Shown: positions 1 to 9,935, counted from the first letter of the stretch. The stretch: 64,000 nucleotides of DNA from Roseococcus sp. SDR (GCF_019083995.1 NZ_JAHRCU010000005.1:186001-250000); one strand, 5' to 3'. Translations and numbers: made by a program. The notes: generated from the sequence alone by a model not told the origin.

Positions 1-699
1 GTGCTCTACCTGAATCGGGAGAGCAAGCGCGAGGGCTACCCGCTGGTCACCCCCGGCCGGCCGAAGCAGAACAATGTCGGCGGCTTCCCGGGCATGCCGG
101 ACCCGAAGACCTTCCTGCTGGCCAACGGCACCACGGTGCAGGCGCCGAAGCCCGAGAGCGAGCGCGAGATCGCCATGGTGCCGATGGATCCCTCGCCCGG
201 CTCGCCGCTGATCCCGACGGGCGATCCCCTGGTGGATGGCGTGGGCCCCGCCGCCTATGTGATGCGGGGCCAGCATCCGGCCGTGCTGCATGATGACGGC
301 ACGCCCTCCATCGTTCCGCTGCGCATCGCGCCCGAGTTCAGCGTGGACAATGGCGATCCGGACCCGCGCGGCTTTGACGTGCTGGATGCCGATGGCGTCG
401 TTGCCGGCAAATGCGTGGATGTCTGGCTCGACAAGTCGGAGATGATCTTCCGCTACATCGAGGTCGCGGTGCAGACCGACATGGGCGAGCGGACGATGAT
501 GTATCCCGTGCCGCTCATCAAGGTGGATGGCGAGCGCCGGGTGGTGACGGTGCGCACGCTGCTGGCCAAGCATTTCGCCAATGCGCCGCGCCTCAGCTAC
601 CGCGACAGCATCACGCTGCGTGAGGAGGACATGGTCTCGGCCTATTGCGCCGGCGGCCAGCTCTACGCGAAGCCGGAGCGCTCGGAGCCCTGCCTGTGA
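1..699 (+). CDS. puhA: Photosynthetic reaction centre H subunit, 5'-truncated by window edge
   Basis: The H subunit caps the cytoplasmic face of the type-2 reaction centre and controls proton delivery to QB. The 232 visible residues begin inside the protein: the opening VLYLNRESKREGYPL matches the stretch just after the single N-terminal membrane helix. The first GTG is therefore not the real start, and roughly 25-30 residues including the helix lie upstream. The rest is the soluble PRC-barrel-type domain, including FDVLDADGVVAGKCVDVW at about residues 125-142. The stop overlaps the puhB start as GTGA. It heads a puh operon with puhB and puhC, which is the standard arrangement. Family assignment is very secure. 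Confidence 0.96.
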   Translation: MLYLNRESKREGYPLVTPGRPKQNNVGGFPGMPDPKTFLLANGTTVQAPKPESEREIAMVPMDPSPGSPLIPTGDPLVDGVGPAAYVMRGQHPAVLHDDGTPSIVPLRIAPEFSVDNGDPDPRGFDVLDADGVVAGKCVDVWLDKSEMIFRYIEVAVQTDMGERTMMYPVPLIKVDGERRVVTVRTLLAKHFANAPRLSYRDSITLREEDMVSAYCAGGQLYAKPERSEPCL

Positions 700-1352
700 T
701 CGCAGAGCACGAGATCGAGCCGGTCCCGGGCCTGCCCGAGAAGCTGCCGGAGGGGGAGGGCATCCTCTGGCAAGGGGCACCGCGCTGGTGGTCGCTCGCC
801 AGCCGCGCGCTGCATCTGCGCGGTCTTGCCCTCTATTTTGCGCTCATGGTGGGCTGGAGCATCTGGAATGCCGCCACCACGGCCGAAACCTTCGGCGAGG
901 CGGCCTTCGCCGCGGCGACCTCCCTCGGCCTGGCGCTGCTCTGCCTGGCCGTGCTGGTCGTGATCGGCCGCGCGCTGGGTCAGGCCTCGCTCTACACCAT
1001 CACGAACAAGCGGGTGGTGCTGCGGGTGGGCGTGGCCCTGCCGATGACGATCAACATCCCCTTCACCGCGGTCGAGACCGCCGCGGTGAAGCGCCATGCG
1101 GACGGGACGGAGGATATCGTCCTGACGCTCTCGCCCAAGCACAAGATCGCCTGGCTGGCGCTCTGGCCGCATGCGCGGCCCTGGCGCGTGGCGCGGGCGG
1201 AGCCGATGCTGCGCGCTGTACCCGTCACTTCCGGTGCGGCACAGGTGCTGGCGCGTGCGCTGGCGGCCAGCGCTTCCGTCCCGGTGACGCCGGTGCTGGA
1301 AGAGGGACGCGGGGTGCGTGATGGCGCGCTGCCCGGCGCGGTGGTGGCCTGA
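696..1352 (+). CDS. puhB: Photosynthetic complex assembly protein PuhB
   Basis: PuhB is an inner-membrane factor for reaction-centre assembly. The protein has about 218 residues and opens with the family-typical EPVPGLPEKLPEGEGILWQG, followed by two membrane segments (around residues 45-65 and 73-95) and a soluble bPH2-like domain. I chose the GTG at 696, which overlaps the puhA TGA, over an ATG at 645. The residues encoded from 645 are unlike the family and lie wholly inside puhA. The stop overlaps the puhC ATG (TGATG), implying translational coupling through the puh operon. Confidence 0.93.
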   Translation: MIAEHEIEPVPGLPEKLPEGEGILWQGAPRWWSLASRALHLRGLALYFALMVGWSIWNAATTAETFGEAAFAAATSLGLALLCLAVLVVIGRALGQASLYTITNKRVVLRVGVALPMTINIPFTAVETAAVKRHADGTEDIVLTLSPKHKIAWLALWPHARPWRVARAEPMLRAVPVTSGAAQVLARALAASASVPVTPVLEEGRGVRDGALPGAVVA

Positions 1353-1795
1353 TGTTCACGCTCACGGACCGCGGCAACTTTCTGCCCCTGGCCACCATGC
1401 TCGCCGTGATCTGCGGCGTGCTCTTCCTGGTCGGAGGCCGCCAGCCGCGCTCGGTGGAGGTGCGTGGGCTGGAGCAGCCGGCCGTCGAACGCCTGGTTCG
1501 TTTCGAGGATGGCGCGGATGGCTCCATTGTCATCCGCGATGCGCAGAATTCGGCGGTTTTGGCGCGGTTTCCGGTAGCCGAAGGCGGCTTCGTGCGTGGT
1601 AGCATCCGTGCGTTGGCGCGTGAGCGCCGGCAGGAAGGCCAGGGTCGTGAGGCGCCGTTTCGTCTCGCCCGTTGGTCGGATGGCCAACTCACGCTCGACG
1701 ATGCGGCGACCGGACGCCGGATCGACCTGACGGCCTTCGGCGCGACAAATGCCGGGGTCTTTTCGCGGTTGCTGACCGCGCAAGGAGAAGACTGA
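1352..1795 (+). CDS. puhC: Photosynthetic complex assembly protein PuhC
   Basis: This is a 147-residue protein with one N-terminal membrane anchor (about residues 10-28, LPLATMLAVICGVLFLVGG) and a periplasmic remainder. PuhC is needed for normal LH1-reaction-centre assembly in purple bacteria. Identification rests on size, topology, the conserved RxVxVRGLEQPAVERLVRFEDG-like central part and position between puhB and acsF. The ATG overlaps the puhB stop, and its own TGA overlaps the next ATG (TGATGA). Confidence 0.9.
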   Translation: MFTLTDRGNFLPLATMLAVICGVLFLVGGRQPRSVEVRGLEQPAVERLVRFEDGADGSIVIRDAQNSAVLARFPVAEGGFVRGSIRALARERRQEGQGREAPFRLARWSDGQLTLDDAATGRRIDLTAFGATNAGVFSRLLTAQGED

Positions 1796-2118
1796 TGAGG
1801 AAGGCGCTGGTTGGTTTGTGGGAGGACATCACCGGCCCACGCACCATCACGGTTCCCTGCACCGTGGAGATCGAGCAGAGCTTCGACAGTTTCCACGCCC
1901 ATGCGGTGCCCGAGGGCATCATGCTGCGCCCGGGTGACCGCGTGGTGGTGAACGGCGCACCCGACCACGTCGCCTATGGCGAATGCACCAGCTACGAGAC
2001 GACGGCGACCGTCTATCGCGCCGGGCCGATCACCCGGCTTTGGACGGAGATCTCGGCCATCATCGAGATCACCGAACTGTATCACTGTGGCTTTGAGCCG
2101 AAGGAATACGCGGCATGA
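1795..2118 (+). CDS. Small conserved PGC protein between puhC and acsF (AscD-like)
   Basis: A 107-residue soluble protein of unknown biochemical role. The core ([42 protein letters not shown]) fits the conserved small ORF usually found just ahead of acsF in alphaproteobacterial puh operons, which some annotations call ascD. The ATG at 1795 overlaps the puhC stop, and its TGA overlaps the acsF ATG by four bases, so it is probably co-translated with the cyclase. Its position makes it a candidate accessory factor for AcsF, but that is inference. The name is from memory of cluster layouts, so no symbol is given. Confidence 0.75.
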   Translation: MRKALVGLWEDITGPRTITVPCTVEIEQSFDSFHAHAVPEGIMLRPGDRVVVNGAPDHVAYGECTSYETTATVYRAGPITRLWTEISAIIEITELYHCGFEPKEYAA

Positions 2119-3188
2119 ACCACATCAACCCCAACCCACCGCGCCAGCTCAACGAGACGACGCGGATGGCGACCACCGAGACGGTGCTCTCGCCCCGCTT
2201 CTACACGACCGACTTTGCGGCGATGGATGCGCTCGACGTCAGCTCCATCCGCGAGGACTGGGACGAGCTGATGGCCGAGTTCCGGCGTGACCCGAACAAG
2301 GGCCATTTCGTCCGCACCGCCGTCTTCGACGAATTCCGCATGGATGATCTGCCGGAGCCCCTGCAGAAGGAGCTGCTGGAGTTCCTCGTCAGTTCCGTCA
2401 CCGCGGAATTTTCGGGCTGCGTGCTCTATGCCGAGATCAAGAAGCGCATCAAGAACCCGGACATCAAGGAGCTCTTCGCGGTGATGAGCCGCGACGAGGC
2501 GCGCCATGCGGGCTTCATCAACGACAGCCTGAAGGATCTGGGCGTCGGCGTGGATCTGGGCTTCCTGACGAAGGCCAAGAAATACCACTACTTCCAGCCG
2601 AAGTTCATCTTCTACGCGACCTATCTCAGCGAGAAGATCGGCTATGCCCGCTACATCACCATCTACCGCCAGTTCGAGCGGCACCCGGAGCTGCGCTTCC
2701 ACCCGATCTTCAATTGGTTCAAGGAGTGGTGCAACGACGAGTTCCGCCATGGCGAGGCCTTCGCGCTGCTGATGCGCGCCAACCCGCAGCTCACCAGCGG
2801 CATCAACGTGCTCTGGTGCAAGTTCTTCCAACTCGCGGTCTTCGCGACCATGTATGTGCGCGACCATGCGCGGCCGGAGTTCCACAAGGCGCTCGGCATG
2901 ACGCCGACGGAGTACGACATGGAGGTGTTCCGCATCACGGCGGAGATCTGCAAGCAGTGCTTCCCGGTGACGCTGGACATCGAGGCGCCCGCCTTTCTGC
3001 GCAATATGGACCGCATGCTGGCGATCGCGGAGGCCATGGGCGAGACGCGGCGCAAGCCCGGCTTCCTGTCGAGCGTGAAGCGCTTCGGTCTGAGCATCGG
3101 GGCCGCGGCGGTCTTCGCGCGGCTCTACTTCATCCGCGGCCGCAAGGCGGAGCTGCCGGCGCAGGTGCGCCTGAGCCCGGCCTGGTAG
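2115..3188 (+). CDS. acsF: Aerobic Mg-protoporphyrin IX monomethyl ester oxidative cyclase
   Basis: AcsF is the O2-dependent diiron cyclase that builds ring E, giving divinyl protochlorophyllide. The 357-residue protein carries the carboxylate-bridged diiron ligand set: Glu in VLYAEIKK near residue 107, DEARH at 127-131, Glu in LSEKIG near 173 and DEFRH at 208-212. Start 2115 overlaps the previous stop; an in-frame ATG at 2166 is an alternative. The O2-independent cyclase BchE is also encoded in this window, so the host can close ring E with or without oxygen. Confidence 0.96.
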   Translation: MNHINPNPPRQLNETTRMATTETVLSPRFYTTDFAAMDALDVSSIREDWDELMAEFRRDPNKGHFVRTAVFDEFRMDDLPEPLQKELLEFLVSSVTAEFSGCVLYAEIKKRIKNPDIKELFAVMSRDEARHAGFINDSLKDLGVGVDLGFLTKAKKYHYFQPKFIFYATYLSEKIGYARYITIYRQFERHPELRFHPIFNWFKEWCNDEFRHGEAFALLMRANPQLTSGINVLWCKFFQLAVFATMYVRDHARPEFHKALGMTPTEYDMEVFRITAEICKQCFPVTLDIEAPAFLRNMDRMLAIAEAMGETRRKPGFLSSVKRFGLSIGAAAVFARLYFIRGRKAELPAQVRLSPAW

Positions 3189-3200
3189 AGGGAGCCCCGC

Positions 3201-4016
3201 GTGCTGCTGCACATCCTCCCCGTCGTCTTCGCGGTCTTCGTCTGGTGGTTCGGCACGGCGCTGGTTTTCGTGCTGGACCAGCTTCCCCGGCGGAGTTTCC
3301 ACTGGACGATGGCGGGGGCGAGTGCGGCACTCGTGGGCGCGCTCTATGGCGCCGTGGCGTTGGCGGAGGATGTCAGCGTCCCGGCGGCCTATCTCGGCTT
3401 CGCCTGTGGCGTGGTCATCTGGGCCTGGAGCGAGATCGGCTTCCTGACGGGGCTGATCACGGGGCCGAGCCGCCAGCCCTGCCCGCCGGGGGCCGAGGGC
3501 TGGGGGCGCTTTCTGGCGGCGTTGAGGACCATTCTTTACCATGAGCTGGCGATCCTGGCCCTGGCGCTGGTGCTGTTGGCTCTGCTTTGGGATGCCCCTA
3601 ACCAGATGGCGCTGCACACCTATCTGGTACTCTGGATCATGCGTCAGAGTGCGAAAGTGAATATCTATCTGGGCGCGCGCAACCTGGGCGAGAGCATGCT
3701 CCCGCCGCATCTCCTTCATTTGGCGAGTTATTTTCGCCGCGGGACGATGAATGCGCTCTTCCCGGTCTCCGTCACGGGCGGGACCATCGCGGTCGTCGTC
3801 CTGGTCCAGAATGGGCTGGGCGCGGGGGCCTATGAAGCCACGGCCTATACTCTGCTCGCGGCCTTGATGGCATTGGCCGTGATCGAGCACTGGTTCCTCA
3901 TGCTCCCCCTTCCGCTCGATGGTCTCTGGACCTGGAGCCGGCCGGGGCATGTTCCTAAGCATACGGTCCCATGCCCGCAGCATGGGGACACGGCCCGGCT
4001 GCCGTTGCGGCCCTGA
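3201..4016 (+). CDS. puhE: Photosynthetic cluster membrane protein PuhE (DUF3623)
   Basis: This 271-residue integral membrane protein has about seven hydrophobic segments and the family motif KVNIYLGARN near the middle. PuhE affects bacteriochlorophyll and complex levels in Rhodobacter, with unclear mechanism. It starts at GTG 3201, 12 bases after acsF, in the usual acsF-puhE order, and is followed by hemA after 18 bases. The C-terminal 20 residues (from about VPKHTVPC) are polar and Cys/His-containing, and look lineage-specific. Confidence 0.9.
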   Translation: MLLHILPVVFAVFVWWFGTALVFVLDQLPRRSFHWTMAGASAALVGALYGAVALAEDVSVPAAYLGFACGVVIWAWSEIGFLTGLITGPSRQPCPPGAEGWGRFLAALRTILYHELAILALALVLLALLWDAPNQMALHTYLVLWIMRQSAKVNIYLGARNLGESMLPPHLLHLASYFRRGTMNALFPVSVTGGTIAVVVLVQNGLGAGAYEATAYTLLAALMALAVIEHWFLMLPLPLDGLWTWSRPGHVPKHTVPCPQHGDTARLPLRP

Positions 4017-4034
4017 AACAAGAAAGGCCAGACG

Positions 4035-5246
4035 ATGAACTACGATACCCTCTTCCGCACCCAGCTCGACGGTCTCCGCAAGGAGGGGCGTTACCGCGTC
4101 TTCGCCGATCTCGAGCGCCAGGCCGGCGCCTTCCCCAAGGCGAAATTCCACGGCTCGAGCGGCGTGGGCGAGGTCACCGTCTGGTGCTCCAACGACTATC
4201 TCTGCATGGGGCAGAACCCGAAGGTGCTGGCTGCGATGCATGAGGCGCTGGACCGCAGCGGCGCGGGTGCGGGCGGCACGCGCAACATCGGCGGCACCAA
4301 CCACGAGCATATCCTGCTGGAGCGCGAGCTGGCCGACCTGCACGGCAAGGATGCGGCGCTGCTCTTCAACTCCGGCTACATGTCCAACTGGGCCACGCTC
4401 TCCACGCTGGCTTCGCGCCTGCCGGGCTGCATCGTGCTCTCGGATGAGCTGAACCATGCCTCGATGATCGAAGGCATCCGCCACAGCCGAGCCCAATGCA
4501 TCGTCTGGAAGCACAATGACCTGGACGACCTGCGCGAGAAGCTCGCCGCCATTCCGGCCGAGACGCCCAAGCTCATCGCCTTCGAAAGCGTCTATTCGAT
4601 GGATGGCGACGTCGCGCCCATCCACGCCATCTGCGATCTGGCCGATGAGTTCGGCGCCATGACCTACCTCGATGAGGTGCATGCGGTGGGACTCTATGGC
4701 GCGCGCGGCGGCGGCATCTCCGAGCGCGATGGCGCGCAGCATCGCCTGACCGTGATCGAGGGCACGCTGGCCAAGGCCTTCGGCGTGATCGGCGGCTATA
4801 TCGCGGGCTCGGCCGACATGGTGGATTTCGTCCGCAGCTTCGCCTCGGGCTTCATCTTCTCGACCTCGCTGCCGCCGGCGGTCGCGGCCGGTGCGGCGGC
4901 CAGCATCCGCCACCTGAAGGAAAGCGCCGTCGAGCGCGAGCGCATGCATGAACGGGTTGCGCAGGTGCGCAACCGCCTGGATGAGCTGCAGATTCCGCAT
5001 CTCGACAACCCGAGCCACATCGTCCCGGTGATGGTCTACGACGCCAAGCTCTGCAAGCAGATCAGCGACACGCTGCTGGAAGAGCACGGCATCTACGTGC
5101 AGCCCATCAACTTCCCGACGGTGCCTCGCGGCACGGAGCGGCTGCGCTTCACGCCCTCGCCGGCGCATACCGATGCCGATATCGACCACCTGATGTCCGC
5201 GCTGCAGCAGGTCTGGGCGCGCTTCCAGCCGAGGCGGATGACCTGA
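4035..5246 (+). CDS. hemA: 5-aminolevulinate synthase
   Basis: Condenses glycine with succinyl-CoA to form 5-aminolevulinate, the first step of haem and bacteriochlorophyll synthesis by the C4 (Shemin) route used by alphaproteobacteria. The 403-residue PLP enzyme shows the Schiff-base lysine K247 (EGTLAKAFG), the cofactor aspartate in DEVHAVG (213-219) and the N-terminal NDYLCMG signature. The purine-rich AGAAAGG ahead of ATG 4035 serves as ribosome binding site. Its place between puhE and bchI couples tetrapyrrole supply to pigment genes. A second hemA elsewhere in the genome is possible. Confidence 0.97.
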   Translation: MNYDTLFRTQLDGLRKEGRYRVFADLERQAGAFPKAKFHGSSGVGEVTVWCSNDYLCMGQNPKVLAAMHEALDRSGAGAGGTRNIGGTNHEHILLERELADLHGKDAALLFNSGYMSNWATLSTLASRLPGCIVLSDELNHASMIEGIRHSRAQCIVWKHNDLDDLREKLAAIPAETPKLIAFESVYSMDGDVAPIHAICDLADEFGAMTYLDEVHAVGLYGARGGGISERDGAQHRLTVIEGTLAKAFGVIGGYIAGSADMVDFVRSFASGFIFSTSLPPAVAAGAAASIRHLKESAVERERMHERVAQVRNRLDELQIPHLDNPSHIVPVMVYDAKLCKQISDTLLEEHGIYVQPINFPTVPRGTERLRFTPSPAHTDADIDHLMSALQQVWARFQPRRMT

Positions 5247-5248
5247 GC

Positions 5249-6334
5249 ATGGATGGCTCGATCGCCGGGACGCGGCCGCGCGCAGGGAAGGCCCGCCGGA
5301 AGGCGGCCGAGCCCGTGCGGCAGCGCCTGGTGTTTCCCTTCACGGCCATTGTCGGCCAGGAGGAGCTGCGCCTCTCGCTGAGCCTCTGCGCGGTGGATCC
5401 CAGCATCGGCGGCGTCCTGGCGCTGGGCGATCGTGGCACGGGCAAGTCCACCGCCATCCGCGCGCTGGCGGCGCTGCTGCCGCCCATGCGGGCGATCCAG
5501 GGCTGCGCCTATAACTGCGAACCGGGCAAGCCGACGCCGGGCTGCGAGGCCTGCGCGCGGCGCGCGCCCAAGGCCGTCAGCGTCCCGGTTCCCGTGGTGG
5601 ACCTGCCGCTGGGTGCATCGGAAGATCGCGTCGTCGGCGCGCTGGATCTCGAGAAGGCGCTGGCCCAGGGCCAGAAGGCCTTCGAGCCGGGGCTGCTGGC
5701 CCGCGCCCATCGCGGCTTCCTCTACATCGACGAGGTGAACCTGCTGGAGGACCACCTGGTGGACCTCCTGCTCGACGTCGCGGCCTCCGGTGAGAATGTG
5801 GTGGAGCGCGACGGCCTCTCCATCCGCCACCCCGCGCGCTTCGTGCTGGTGGGCAGCGGCAATCCGGAGGAGGGCGAGCTGCGGCCGCAGCTGCTGGACC
5901 GCTTCGGCCTCTCCATCGAGGTGACGACGCCCAGCGATCTGCCGACGCGCATCGAGGTGATCAAGCGGCGCGACGCCTTCGAGCGCGACCCCGCGGGCTT
6001 CTGCGCCCTGTGGCAGCCGGAGGAGGAGGCGCTGCGCGCCCGAATCCTCGCCGCCCGGGACCTGCTGCCGCGCGTGGTCCTGCCCGATGACGTGCTGGAG
6101 ATGGCGGCGAAGCTCTGCATGACCGCCGGTACGGATGGCTTGCGCGGCGAGCTCACGCTGATGCGCACCGCCCGCGGGCTCGCCGCCTTCGAGGGTGCCA
6201 CGGAGGTGAGCCTCGATCATCTGCGGCGCCTCGCGCCCATGGCGCTGCGCCATCGCCTGCGCCGCAGTCCGCTGGATGACGCGGTGGCGACCACCCGCGT
6301 GGCCCGCGCGGTGCAGGAGGTCTTCGGGCCGTGA
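5249..6334 (+). CDS. bchI: Magnesium chelatase ATPase subunit I
   Basis: BchI is the AAA+ motor of magnesium chelatase, working with BchD and BchH to insert Mg2+ into protoporphyrin IX. The 361-residue protein has Walker [10 protein letters not shown] at residues 60-68, Walker [17 protein letters not shown], the sensor stretch [19 protein letters not shown] and a Cys-containing insert near [13 protein letters not shown]. The first 25 residues are a basic extension. bchH is not in the window. The TGA overlaps the bchD GTG. Confidence 0.97.
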   Translation: MDGSIAGTRPRAGKARRKAAEPVRQRLVFPFTAIVGQEELRLSLSLCAVDPSIGGVLALGDRGTGKSTAIRALAALLPPMRAIQGCAYNCEPGKPTPGCEACARRAPKAVSVPVPVVDLPLGASEDRVVGALDLEKALAQGQKAFEPGLLARAHRGFLYIDEVNLLEDHLVDLLLDVAASGENVVERDGLSIRHPARFVLVGSGNPEEGELRPQLLDRFGLSIEVTTPSDLPTRIEVIKRRDAFERDPAGFCALWQPEEEALRARILAARDLLPRVVLPDDVLEMAAKLCMTAGTDGLRGELTLMRTARGLAAFEGATEVSLDHLRRLAPMALRHRLRRSPLDDAVATTRVARAVQEVFGP

Positions 6335-8010
6335 CCGAGGCCGCCCGGGCGCCGTCTCCGGGCGAGGATGCGGCCATGGCGGCCTGCCTCCTGGCGGTGG
6401 ACCCCGCGGGGTTGGGCGGCGCCGTGCTGCGCTGCCGCCCAGGGCTGGAGCGCGACCGCTGGCTGGCCAATCTGCGCGCGCTGCTGCCAGGCGACATGCC
6501 GCAGCGCCGCCTGCCGCCTGGCATTGGCGATGACGCGCTGTTGGGCGGGCTGGACCTCACCGCGACGCTGGCGCGCGGCCGGCCGGTGCAGTCCCTGGGG
6601 CTGCTGGAGGCGACGCGCGCTGGTGTCCTCATCATGCCCATGGCCGAACGCCTCTCCCGCGCCACCGCGGCGCGGCTGACGGCGGGGCAGGAGGCGCATG
6701 GCTACGCCATGGTGGCGCTGGATGAGGGGCTTGAGGACGAGGCCCCGCCGCCCGCCCTGACCGACCGTCTGGCCTTCCTGCCCGATCTGAGCCAGGCACC
6801 AGCCGCCAACCCCTTCAGCCCCAGCCAGGTCGCGGCCGCGCGGGAGCGGATGCCGCGCGTGGCGGCCGATGATGCGCTGATCGAGGCCATCCTGGCCACC
6901 GCCATGGCCTGCGGCATCACCTCGCTGCGCGCGCCCGCGCTGGCCCTGCGCGCCGCCCGTGCCTCGGCTGCGCTGCATGGCCGGGCTGCGCCGGATGCGA
7001 GCGACGCGCAGCTCGCCGTCCGCCTGGTGCTGGGCCCCCGCGCCACCATGCTGCCCGCGCCGCCCGAGGAGGCGCCACCACCCGACCAGCCGCCCGAGCC
7101 GCCGCCGGAGAACGAGTCCAAGGCCGAGCCGCGCAATTCGGACGCGATGGAGGATGTGGTCCTCGACGCGAAGCACGCCGTGCTGCCCGCGCAATTGCTG
7201 GCGACGCTGGCCGCCGCCGGGCTGCGCGCGCGCACGCCGACCGCGGGCAAGCAGGGGGCGGAGCGCATCTCGCTCAAGCGCGGCCGCCCCATCGGCACCC
7301 GCCCGGGCGAGCCGCGCAACGGCGCCCGCATCGCGCTGCTGGAGACGCTGCGCGCCGCCGTGCCCTGGCAGAAGCTGCGCCCGCGCCCCCCTCACGCCGC
7401 CATCGCCGTGCGGCGCGAGGATTTCCGCATCAAGCGCTTCCGCGAGCACAGCGAAAGCACGGCGATCTTCGTGGTGGATGCCTCGGGCTCCGCCGCCTTG
7501 CACCGCCTGGCCGAGGCCAAGGGCGCGGTCGAGCTGCTGCTGGCCGAATGCTATTCGCGACGCGATCGCGTGGCCGTCATCGCCTTCCGCGGCAAGGCGG
7601 CTGAGCTTCTGCTGCCGCCCACGCAATCGCTGGTCCGTGCGAAGCGCGCGCTGGCCGGCCTGCCGGGCGGTGGGGCGAGCCCGCTCGCCTCGGGCATGGA
7701 TGCAGCACTCGCCCTGGCACGCCTGGAGCGCCGCGCGGGCCGCACGCCGCTCATCGTCGTCCTCACCGATGGCCGCGCCAACATGGCGCGAGACGGCCGC
7801 ACCGGCCGCCCGGTTGCGGAGGAAGATGCGCTGGCGGTCGCCAAGCTGCTCCAGGCCGAGGCGCATAGCATCCTGGTGGTGGACACGGCGCCCCGGCCGC
7901 AGCCCTTCTCGGCCACGCTGGCCGCGGCCTGTGGCGGGCGCTGCCTGCCCCTGCCGCAGGCGGGTGCCCATGCGCTGGCCGGCGCCGTGCGGATCGGGAT
8001 GGCGGCATGA
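6331..8010 (+). CDS. bchD: Magnesium chelatase subunit D
   Basis: BchD is the platform subunit of magnesium chelatase: a degenerate AAA+ domain (about 15-240), an acidic proline-rich linker (about 245-270, [18 protein letters not shown]) and a C-terminal von Willebrand A domain with MIDAS motif DASGSA near residue 390. It has 559 residues, usual for the family. Walker A is replaced by non-consensus residues, as expected for BchD. It starts at GTG 6331 overlapping the bchI stop (GTGA) and ends in an ATGA overlap with bchO. Confidence 0.95.
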   Translation: MTEAARAPSPGEDAAMAACLLAVDPAGLGGAVLRCRPGLERDRWLANLRALLPGDMPQRRLPPGIGDDALLGGLDLTATLARGRPVQSLGLLEATRAGVLIMPMAERLSRATAARLTAGQEAHGYAMVALDEGLEDEAPPPALTDRLAFLPDLSQAPAANPFSPSQVAAARERMPRVAADDALIEAILATAMACGITSLRAPALALRAARASAALHGRAAPDASDAQLAVRLVLGPRATMLPAPPEEAPPPDQPPEPPPENESKAEPRNSDAMEDVVLDAKHAVLPAQLLATLAAAGLRARTPTAGKQGAERISLKRGRPIGTRPGEPRNGARIALLETLRAAVPWQKLRPRPPHAAIAVRREDFRIKRFREHSESTAIFVVDASGSAALHRLAEAKGAVELLLAECYSRRDRVAVIAFRGKAAELLLPPTQSLVRAKRALAGLPGGGASPLASGMDAALALARLERRAGRTPLIVVLTDGRANMARDGRTGRPVAEEDALAVAKLLQAEAHSILVVDTAPRPQPFSATLAAACGGRCLPLPQAGAHALAGAVRIGMAA

Positions 8011-8891
8011 GCCTGGCGCTCACCCTCACGCCCGACGCCGCGAGCGCGGAGCTGCGCGAGGATTGGCCGCACCGCGCCGCCAGCCGCTTCCTGCATGCGG
8101 GGGGCTTGCGCTGGCATGTGCAGATCATGGGCGAGGGTCCGGTGGTGCTGCTGCTGCACGGCACGGGTGCCTCGACCCATTCGTGGCGCGCCTTGATGCC
8201 GCTGTTGGCCCGGCGCTTCACCGTGATCGCGCCCGACCTGCCCGGCCAGGGCTTCTCCGGCGAGGCGGCGGCGGAGGCGCTCTCCATGGAGGGCATGGCG
8301 CGTGCGGTGGGCCACCTGCTTCAGGCCTTGCACGCCGAACCACGCCTGCTCATAGGCCATTCAGCAGGTGCCGCGATCGGCGCGCGCATGTGCCTGGATG
8401 GGCTCGTGGCGCCCGACCTGCTCGTCTCGATCAACGGCGCACTGCTGCCGCTGGGCGGCTGGGCGGGGCAGGTCTTCTCGCCGCTGGCGCGCCTCATGGT
8501 GAAGCTGCCCGGCATGCCGCGCCTCTTTGCCTGGCGCGCGGCCGATCCGGTCGTGGTGCGCCGCCTCTTGGACGCCACCGGCTCCAAGCTGGATGAGGAG
8601 GGGATCGAGCTCTACGCCCGCCTCTTCCGCCGGCCGGAGCATGTGGCCGGCACGCTCGGCATGATGGCCGCATGGGATCTGCACGCGCTGCGGCGTGACC
8701 TGCCGAAACTGAAGACGCCGCTGCTGCTCGTCATCGGCCAGCAGGACCAGACGATCCGGCCGACCGAGGCGCGGCGCCTGGCCCGCATCCTGCCGCAGGC
8801 GCGCATCCACGCGCTGCCGGGCCTTGGCCATCTCGCCCATGAAGAGGCGCCCGAAAGCGTCCTGCACGCCATCCTGGAGGATCACCCATGA
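8007..8891 (+). CDS. bchO: Alpha/beta hydrolase BchO, magnesium chelatase accessory protein
   Basis: A 294-residue alpha/beta hydrolase with oxyanion motif LLLHGTGASTHSW, nucleophile elbow GHSAGA and a C-terminal acid/His region (GQQDQTIRP, GLGHLAHEEAP). BchO is conserved directly after bchD in purple bacteria; its substrate is not established. The start overlaps the bchD stop (ATGA) and the stop overlaps the crtB ATG, so translation is probably coupled. Confidence 0.92.
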   Translation: MSLALTLTPDAASAELREDWPHRAASRFLHAGGLRWHVQIMGEGPVVLLLHGTGASTHSWRALMPLLARRFTVIAPDLPGQGFSGEAAAEALSMEGMARAVGHLLQALHAEPRLLIGHSAGAAIGARMCLDGLVAPDLLVSINGALLPLGGWAGQVFSPLARLMVKLPGMPRLFAWRAADPVVVRRLLDATGSKLDEEGIELYARLFRRPEHVAGTLGMMAAWDLHALRRDLPKLKTPLLLVIGQQDQTIRPTEARRLARILPQARIHALPGLGHLAHEEAPESVLHAILEDHP

Positions 8892-9916
8892 GCGACACAT
8901 TCCAGCAGGACCTGTCGGCCTGTCGTGAGTTGCTGCGCGTGGGCTCCAAGAGCTTCCACGCCGCCTCGCTGCTGCTGCCGCGCCGCGTGCGCGACCCCGC
9001 GACGGCGCTCTATGCCTTTTGCCGCCTGGGCGATGACGCGGTGGATGACGCGGCCGATCCGAGCGAGGGCCTCGCCATCATGCGCGCGCGGCTGGACGCC
9101 GCCTATCGCGGCACGCCGCAGGACCACCCGGCCGACCGCGCCTTCGCCCATGTGGTGGAAGCGCATGACATGCCGCGCGAATTGCCCGAGGCGCTGCTGG
9201 ATGGCTTCGCCTGGGATGCGGCCGGCCGGCGCTACGAGACGCTGGATGATGTGCACGCCTATGCCGCGCGCGTCGCCGGCACGGTGGGTGCGATGATGAC
9301 GCTGCTGATGGGCGTACGGCGCCACGCGGCCCTTGCGCGTGCCACGGATCTCGGCACCGCCATGCAGCTCACCAACATCGCGCGCGATGTGGGCGAGGAT
9401 GCGCGCAACGGCCGCCTCTACCTTCCGCGCCAATGGCTGCGCGAGGCGGATGTGGATCCGGACGCCTTCCTCGCGAATCCCGTGTTTTCGGCGGGCGTCG
9501 CCAGCGTCACCGCGCGGCTTCTGGCCGAGGCCGGGCGCCTCTACACGCGCGCCGAGGCGGGCATCGCCATGCTGCCGCGCGATTGCCGCCCGGCGATCCG
9601 CGCCGCGCATCGCATCTATGCCGAGATCGGCGCCGAGGTGGTGCGGGCCGGGCATGACAGCGTCTCGCGCCGCGCCGTCGTCTCCTCCAAGCGCAAGATG
9701 GCGCTGCTGGCGCGCGCCTGGCTGCCGACCATGCCGCGCCGCGCGGTGGCGCCGGAGCCGCCGCTGGAAGCGAATGCCTATCTCGTGCAGGCGGTGCCGG
9801 CGACGGAACTCGCGATTTCCGAAGGCAGCCTCGGCGAGCGCATCGGCTGGGCGATCGAGCTGTTCGCGCAGCTCGAGGAGCGGCAGAAAATCGCGCAGCG
9901 CACGGCGCAACCGTGA
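8888..9916 (+). CDS. crtB: Phytoene synthase
   Basis: Joins two geranylgeranyl diphosphates to 15-cis-phytoene, committing carbon to carotenoids. The 342-residue squalene/phytoene-synthase-fold protein has both Asp-rich metal motifs: DDAVDDAAD at about 49-57 and NIARDVGEDARNGRLYLP near 165-182. It overlaps bchO by four bases. No crtI (phytoene desaturase) is next to it. crtI-crtB is the usual pair in Rhodobacter-type clusters, so crtI must lie outside the window or in another operon. Confidence 0.95.
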   Translation: MSDTFQQDLSACRELLRVGSKSFHAASLLLPRRVRDPATALYAFCRLGDDAVDDAADPSEGLAIMRARLDAAYRGTPQDHPADRAFAHVVEAHDMPRELPEALLDGFAWDAAGRRYETLDDVHAYAARVAGTVGAMMTLLMGVRRHAALARATDLGTAMQLTNIARDVGEDARNGRLYLPRQWLREADVDPDAFLANPVFSAGVASVTARLLAEAGRLYTRAEAGIAMLPRDCRPAIRAAHRIYAEIGAEVVRAGHDSVSRRAVVSSKRKMALLARAWLPTMPRRAVAPEPPLEANAYLVQAVPATELAISEGSLGERIGWAIELFAQLEERQKIAQRTAQP

Positions 9917-9921
9917 TCATC

Positions 9922-9935
9922 TTGCGCCACATCAA
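9922..9935 (+). promoter_or_regulatory. Candidate FNR/FnrL site ahead of bchE
   Basis: TTGCGCCACATCAA matches the FNR consensus TTGAT-N4-ATCAA at 8 of 10 fixed positions, with a perfect right half-site. The centre is 63 bases before the bchE ATG. A weak -10-like TAGGCT at 9958-9963 would place transcription start near 9970, putting the site near -41.5 as in a class II FNR promoter. bchE is known to be FnrL-activated in Rhodobacter. The half-match on the left side keeps this tentative. Confidence 0.42.

Noticed and set aside
1-3. GTG at the first base as the puhA start
   Set aside because: The encoded sequence begins after the conserved membrane helix of the H subunit; the coincidence of GTG with the window edge is not a start.
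2082-5189. Open frame of 1035 codons on the minus strand
   Set aside because: It lies antisense to acsF, puhE and hemA, has Arg/His/Gly-rich composition without any recognisable domain, and is explained by high GC and codon bias of the real genes.
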